Assembly (NCBI RefSeq): GCF_000014805.1
Contig: NC_008570.1
Coordinates: 2,795,001 to 2,859,000, forward strand
Direction of reading: 5' to 3'
DNA: 64,000 nucleotides
From: Aeromonas hydrophila subsp. hydrophila ATCC 7966
GTDB lineage: Bacteria; Pseudomonadota; Gammaproteobacteria; Enterobacterales; Aeromonadaceae
Part shown: piece by piece, positions 61,345 to 64,000 of the stretch
Position numbering within the stretch: the stretch's first letter is position 1
How the letters are laid out: each line of letters opens with the position of its first letter
Notes under the pieces: model-generated
The model's input: the letters and a program-made list of their open reading frames with translations, nothing else
The model's database searches: none
What the model was told of the DNA's origin: nothing
Program-made: the position numbers and the translations under genes

Positions 61345-62127
61345 TCAGCCGGGCTGGGCGGTGAGAAAGGCCAGTGACTGGCGGTTGAAGTGCTCGGGCC
61401 GCTCCACGTTGCAGACGTGGCCGCAACCGTCGATGATTTCGAGCCGGCTGTAGGGATCGCGCGCCACCTGCTCGCGCACCGGCGCCAGGAACATGTGATC
61501 CTCCTCCCCCATCACGTAGAGGGTCGGAATGGGCAGGGCCCGCTCCTTGAAGTAGCGCATCAGGGGATTCACCTCGGTGGCGAGGCGAAACCAGCGCTTG
61601 AACTCTTTTTGGCACAATTTGCGCGCCTCGCGCACGAACAGGTTGCGCGACTCCTGATGGTGCTGGCGGGGCATGATGATGAAGGCAAACAGCCGGTAGA
61701 GCCACATGTAAGGCAGAATGTGCTGGCCGAGGCGGCCGAGCTGCACCAACACCCGCGAGCGGATGTCGAGCCGCAAAATGGCGCCGCCCAGCACCATGCT
61801 CTTGACCCGCTCGGGACAGAGCTCCGCCAGATGGCGAATGAGGATGGTGCCAAGGGAGATGCCGACGAAGTGGGCACGGCGAATGTTGAGGTGATCGAGC
61901 AGTTGCAGGATATCCTCGGTCACCGCCCGAAAGCTGTAGTGGCCCTTGATCACCTGCTGCAGCTTGTGGGACTGGCCATGACCGCGCAAGTCCAGCAGCA
62001 GCACGTTGAAGTGTTCGCGATAGGCGCGCAGCTGCTTGAACCAGATGGAGGAGCTGCCGCCCGCCCCGTGCACGAAGACTACCCAATCCCGCTCGGGACC
62101 CAGCTCGAAGGTCTTGTGATACAGCAT
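61345..62127 (-). CDS. Alpha/beta hydrolase
   Basis: 260 residues. Oxyanion HGAGGSSSIWF, nucleophile elbow GISLGT (Ser), acid GEEDHMF (Asp) and catalytic His in GCGHVCN form a full triad. Broad esterase/hydrolase family; substrate unknown. Single gene with divergent neighbour. Confidence 0.85.
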   Translation of the reverse strand: MLYHKTFELGPERDWVVFVHGAGGSSSIWFKQLRAYREHFNVLLLDLRGHGQSHKLQQVIKGHYSFRAVTEDILQLLDHLNIRRAHFVGISLGTILIRHLAELCPERVKSMVLGGAILRLDIRSRVLVQLGRLGQHILPYMWLYRLFAFIIMPRQHHQESRNLFVREARKLCQKEFKRWFRLATEVNPLMRYFKERALPIPTLYVMGEEDHMFLAPVREQVARDPYSRLEIIDGCGHVCNVERPEHFNRQSLAFLTAQPG

Positions 62128-62233
62128 CTTGCGACTCCCTCATCAACGGCATTGGGGTATAGTAGGCGCGCATCTTAGCAGATTTTTTCACCCGACTAAT
62201 ACGTTTGCACCGCAAGCGGCGAGGAGCATGACC

Positions 62234-62590
62234 ATGGAGTTGACCCGTTTGAGATCCTTTCTGCTGACCCTGCCGGGCGCTCAGGAGGATACCCCCTTCG
62301 GCCCAGAGATCCTGGTCTATCGCATCGCCGGCAAGATGTTTGCCCTGCTGGACTGGCAGGCCGAACCGCTGCGGCTGAACCTCAAGTGCGAACCCGAGCT
62401 GGCCCTGCTGCTGCGCGAACTCCACCCCGAGGTCAAACCGGGCTGGCACATGAACAAGCAGCACTGGAACACGGTCACCTTCAGCGACGGCCTGGCCGAC
62501 GATCTCTGGCAGGGCTGGGTGCATCACTCCTACGAGCGGGTGGTGGCCGGTCTGCCCAAGGCCAAGCGCCCGCAGGCGCCGCAGCAATGA
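62234..62590 (+). CDS. MmcQ/YjbR-family DNA-binding-like protein
   Basis: 118 residues with the MmcQ/YjbR pattern: PGAQEDTPFGPEILVYRIAGKMFAL-type start (cut here), RLNLKCEPELALLLRE, PGWHMNKQHWNTV. Function unproven, CyaY-like fold in relatives. GAGGAG seven bases upstream favours ATG 62234 over 62228. It shares an ATGA with the acetyltransferase gene. Confidence 0.85.
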   Translation: MELTRLRSFLLTLPGAQEDTPFGPEILVYRIAGKMFALLDWQAEPLRLNLKCEPELALLLRELHPEVKPGWHMNKQHWNTVTFSDGLADDLWQGWVHHSYERVVAGLPKAKRPQAPQQ

Positions 62591-63075
62591 GCCCCGCCAT
62601 GGCGGCAGAGCCCAGGCTCGTTCAGCTGAACGAGCAACACATCCCCGCCCTTTGCGCCCTGTTCGAGCAGTCGGTGCGAAGGATTGGCCCGCAGCACTAC
62701 AGCCCGGAGCAGGTGGAGCAGTGGGCCCTCGGCGCCCATCATCCCGGCTTTGCCGGCCAGCTGCGCGAGCACCACGGCTGGGTGCTGGAGCAAGGTGACG
62801 AGCCACTCGGTTTCGTCACCCTGAGCCAGGATGGCCACCTCAGCCTGCTCTATGTGAGCGCCGATCACCCGCGCCGGGGCTATGGCGGCCTGCTGCTGGC
62901 TGCGGCCCTCGCCGAGGCAAAACAGCTCGGACTCGCACAGCTGACAACGGAAGCCAGCGCCTTCAGCTATGGGCTATTTTTACGGTATGGCTTTGAGCTG
63001 ACCGGATTGGAGAGCGTGGAGCGCGGCGGGGTCGGTTTTATCCGTTATCGCCTGCACTGCCGCTTGCCAAGCTAG
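62587..63075 (+). CDS. GNAT-family N-acetyltransferase
   Basis: 162 residues. Acetyl-CoA-binding segment LSLLYVSADHPRRGYGGLLL (V/I-x-P-x-x-R-G-x-G type) and a late FSYGLFLRYGFELTG motif. Substrate unknown. Translationally coupled to the YjbR-like gene by an overlap. Confidence 0.88.
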   Translation: MSPAMAAEPRLVQLNEQHIPALCALFEQSVRRIGPQHYSPEQVEQWALGAHHPGFAGQLREHHGWVLEQGDEPLGFVTLSQDGHLSLLYVSADHPRRGYGGLLLAAALAEAKQLGLAQLTTEASAFSYGLFLRYGFELTGLESVERGGVGFIRYRLHCRLPS

Positions 63076-63129
63076 GTCCAGCCACTAAAATACGCACAGT
63101 TTTTCGTATTGTTGAGGATTGAGGCCGCC

Positions 63130-63465
63130 ATGGTTGTAGAAAGCGAAGGCTATATCGCCCTGATTGAGTATCTGGTGGAGAGTCTGGGACTGTTTGAAAC
63201 CCAGCAACAGAGCAGTGGTGAACAGACCATCGAAGATCTGGTGAGCGGCCGGGTGGCCAGCAACCTGATGGCCATCTGCGAGCAGAACCCGCAGCTCGAT
63301 CCCAAGTTGCGCTTCGTGATCATGCAGGAAGCCGATGCGGTGGTGGCCGATCTGGAAGAGGTGCTTTCCGCCGTCTGGCTGCGCGCCCCGACCCCGGAGC
63401 AGAAAGCCTTCCTCGAAGAGTTCATCGATCTCATCAAGAACCTGTTTGACGGCGCCATCAGCTGA
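63130..63465 (+). CDS. Small acidic helical protein, DUF3802-like
   Basis: 111 residues from ATG 63130 (MVVESEGYIALIEYLV), with GAGG upstream. Acidic, apparently all-helical; TIEDLVSGRV, CEQNPQLDPK and a C-terminal FIDLIKNLFD resemble DUF3802 proteins of Vibrio, Shewanella and Aeromonas. Function unknown. Confidence 0.65.
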   Translation: MVVESEGYIALIEYLVESLGLFETQQQSSGEQTIEDLVSGRVASNLMAICEQNPQLDPKLRFVIMQEADAVVADLEEVLSAVWLRAPTPEQKAFLEEFIDLIKNLFDGAIS

Positions 63466-63620
63466 TCACAATGGCGAACGCCCAGTTCGCCACTCCCCCG
63501 CAAATTTGTCCGCACCGCAAACATGAAAAGGGCCGCCTTCAACGGGCAGCCCTGCTTGCTATCATTTCAACTCATCAAGCTTTTCAATGACTTTTATGAA
63601 TTTTCGAGGCAAGAAATGTG

Positions 63621-63708
63621 TCTGGTCTTAGCCGCCATCCATGGTGGCTACTAGGTTAGGCAAAGCGGGTTCAATTTAGTTCCCGCTCATGACACATTTT
63701 TTTATGAT
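63621..63708 (+). ncRNA. Possible small RNA or leader
   Basis: The gap between the DUF3802-like gene and msrA (63466-63805) has no gene, but holds two stacked structures: a tight hairpin TAGCCGCCAT/ATGGTGGCTA (63629-63650, one G-T pair) and AGCGGG/CCCGCT (63664-63687), followed 10 bases later by a run of seven T. This resembles a short structured transcript with a weak terminator. No promoter is clear. Confidence 0.25.
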
Positions 63709-63736
63709 TTTTTTCACTCTCCTGACAAAGCCCGAT

Positions 63737-63767
63737 AAAAAGGCCGCAAACGCGGCCTTTTTCTTTT
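63737..63767. terminator. Terminator between the DUF3802-like gene and msrA
   Basis: An 11-bp stem AAAAAGGCCGC/GCGGCCTTTTT with loop AAAC. A T-tract follows on both strands, so it can serve msrA (minus) and plus-strand transcripts. Confidence 0.92.
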
Positions 63768-63805
63768 TCAATTAATGACAAGTCACAGATACCCGTCATC
63801 TTCAC

Positions 63806-64000
63806 CTAGCGGTTGAGGCTCGGTGGCAAGCAGACGCCGATGCCACCCAGGCCGCAATACCCGTCCGGATTCTTCTCCAGATATTGCTGATGGTAATCCT
63901 CGGCGTAATAGAAGGGCGCCAGCGGCAGAATGCGGGTGGTGATGGTACGCCCGTCACCGCTGGCCGTCATCGCCTGCTGGTAGGCGGCCAGACTCTGCTG
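63806..64000 (-). CDS. msrA: MsrA, peptide methionine-S-sulfoxide reductase, C-terminal fragment
   Basis: The last 64 codons on the minus strand; the gene continues beyond the window. [20 protein letters not shown] and GLGGIGVC are the C-terminal hallmarks of MsrA, including the recycling Cys residues. The catalytic GCFWG motif lies outside. MsrA repairs oxidised methionine. Confidence 0.95.
   Translation of the reverse strand, partial: QQSLAAYQQAMTASGDGRTITTRILPLAPFYYAEDYHQQYLEKNPDGYCGLGGIGVCLPPSLNR

Noticed and set aside
61322..62806. 494-codon minus-strand frame spanning the hydrolase and YjbR region
   Set aside because: It overlaps three supported genes in other frames and lacks recognisable motifs.

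Overview
The window is a GC-rich chromosomal segment of a facultatively anaerobic gammaproteobacterium, most likely Aeromonas or a close relative. Pointers are a hybOABCDE-type hydrogenase-2 operon beside a complete hyp set, a selB end, an alternative chemosensory cluster, a Shewanella/Vibrio-type lactate operon and a small gene resembling the DUF3802 family. No phage, transposase or CRISPR array is visible. The only clearly AT-rich stretches are the hyb upstream region (about 18.05-18.55 kb), the alr leader and a small island at 50.7-51.9 kb.

Region 1 (1-18.1 kb) is a nickel-hydrogenase locus. The end of selB overlaps hypF, which leads hypFCDEAB on the plus strand. From 18.0 kb leftwards run hybO-A-B-C-D-E, then a five-gene peptide/nickel-family ABC importer. 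The two arms meet at a strong terminator near 6.57 kb. Import, metal insertion (a very His-rich HypB, HypA), Fe(CN)2CO assembly (HypF, E, C, D), subunit processing (HybD, HybE) and the enzyme (HybO, A, B, C) therefore sit together. A perfect FNR box lies exactly 41.5 bp from a projected transcription start, and a 7-2-7 NarL/NarP-like site lies upstream.

Region 2 (18.7-28.8 kb) is a chemosensory operon: CheY-like, STAS, CheA, receptor, CheW, CheR, CheB, REC-EAL c-di-GMP phosphodiesterase, second receptor. It lacks CheZ and CheD. The REC-EAL protein is a likely output.

Region 3 (29-35.3 kb) holds alr, a B3/B4-domain gene divergent from an XRE-cupin regulator, tRNA-Ser(GGA), a DauA-like SulP transporter, two tRNA-Asn(GTT) genes and a YqhA-like membrane protein.

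Region 4 (35.3-49.7 kb) opens with the most novel-looking unit: a three-gene operon of a small His-containing membrane protein, a beta-propeller/hexaheme cytochrome c and an FTR1 iron permease. It is preceded by a Fur-like box and a leader hairpin that covers the Shine-Dalgarno. It is followed by an FAD oxidoreductase, a periplasmic helical protein, a GT-C-like membrane protein, a Bcr-type exporter, a DUF4357-like gene and an ABC exporter/AttH operon.

Region 5 (49.7-64 kb) holds a lipoprotein, an AT-rich orphan secreted protein, a lactate operon (lldP-lutA-lutB-lutC-dld) with a divergent LysR regulator, small enzymes (GloA-like, alpha/beta hydrolase, YjbR, GNAT), the DUF3802-like gene and the 3' end of msrA.

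A recurring oddity is imperfect second copies of gene 3' ends or gene junctions. They occur at nikC/nikD, the FAD oxidoreductase gene, ftsX/attH and dld, and look like scars of recombination between diverged alleles.
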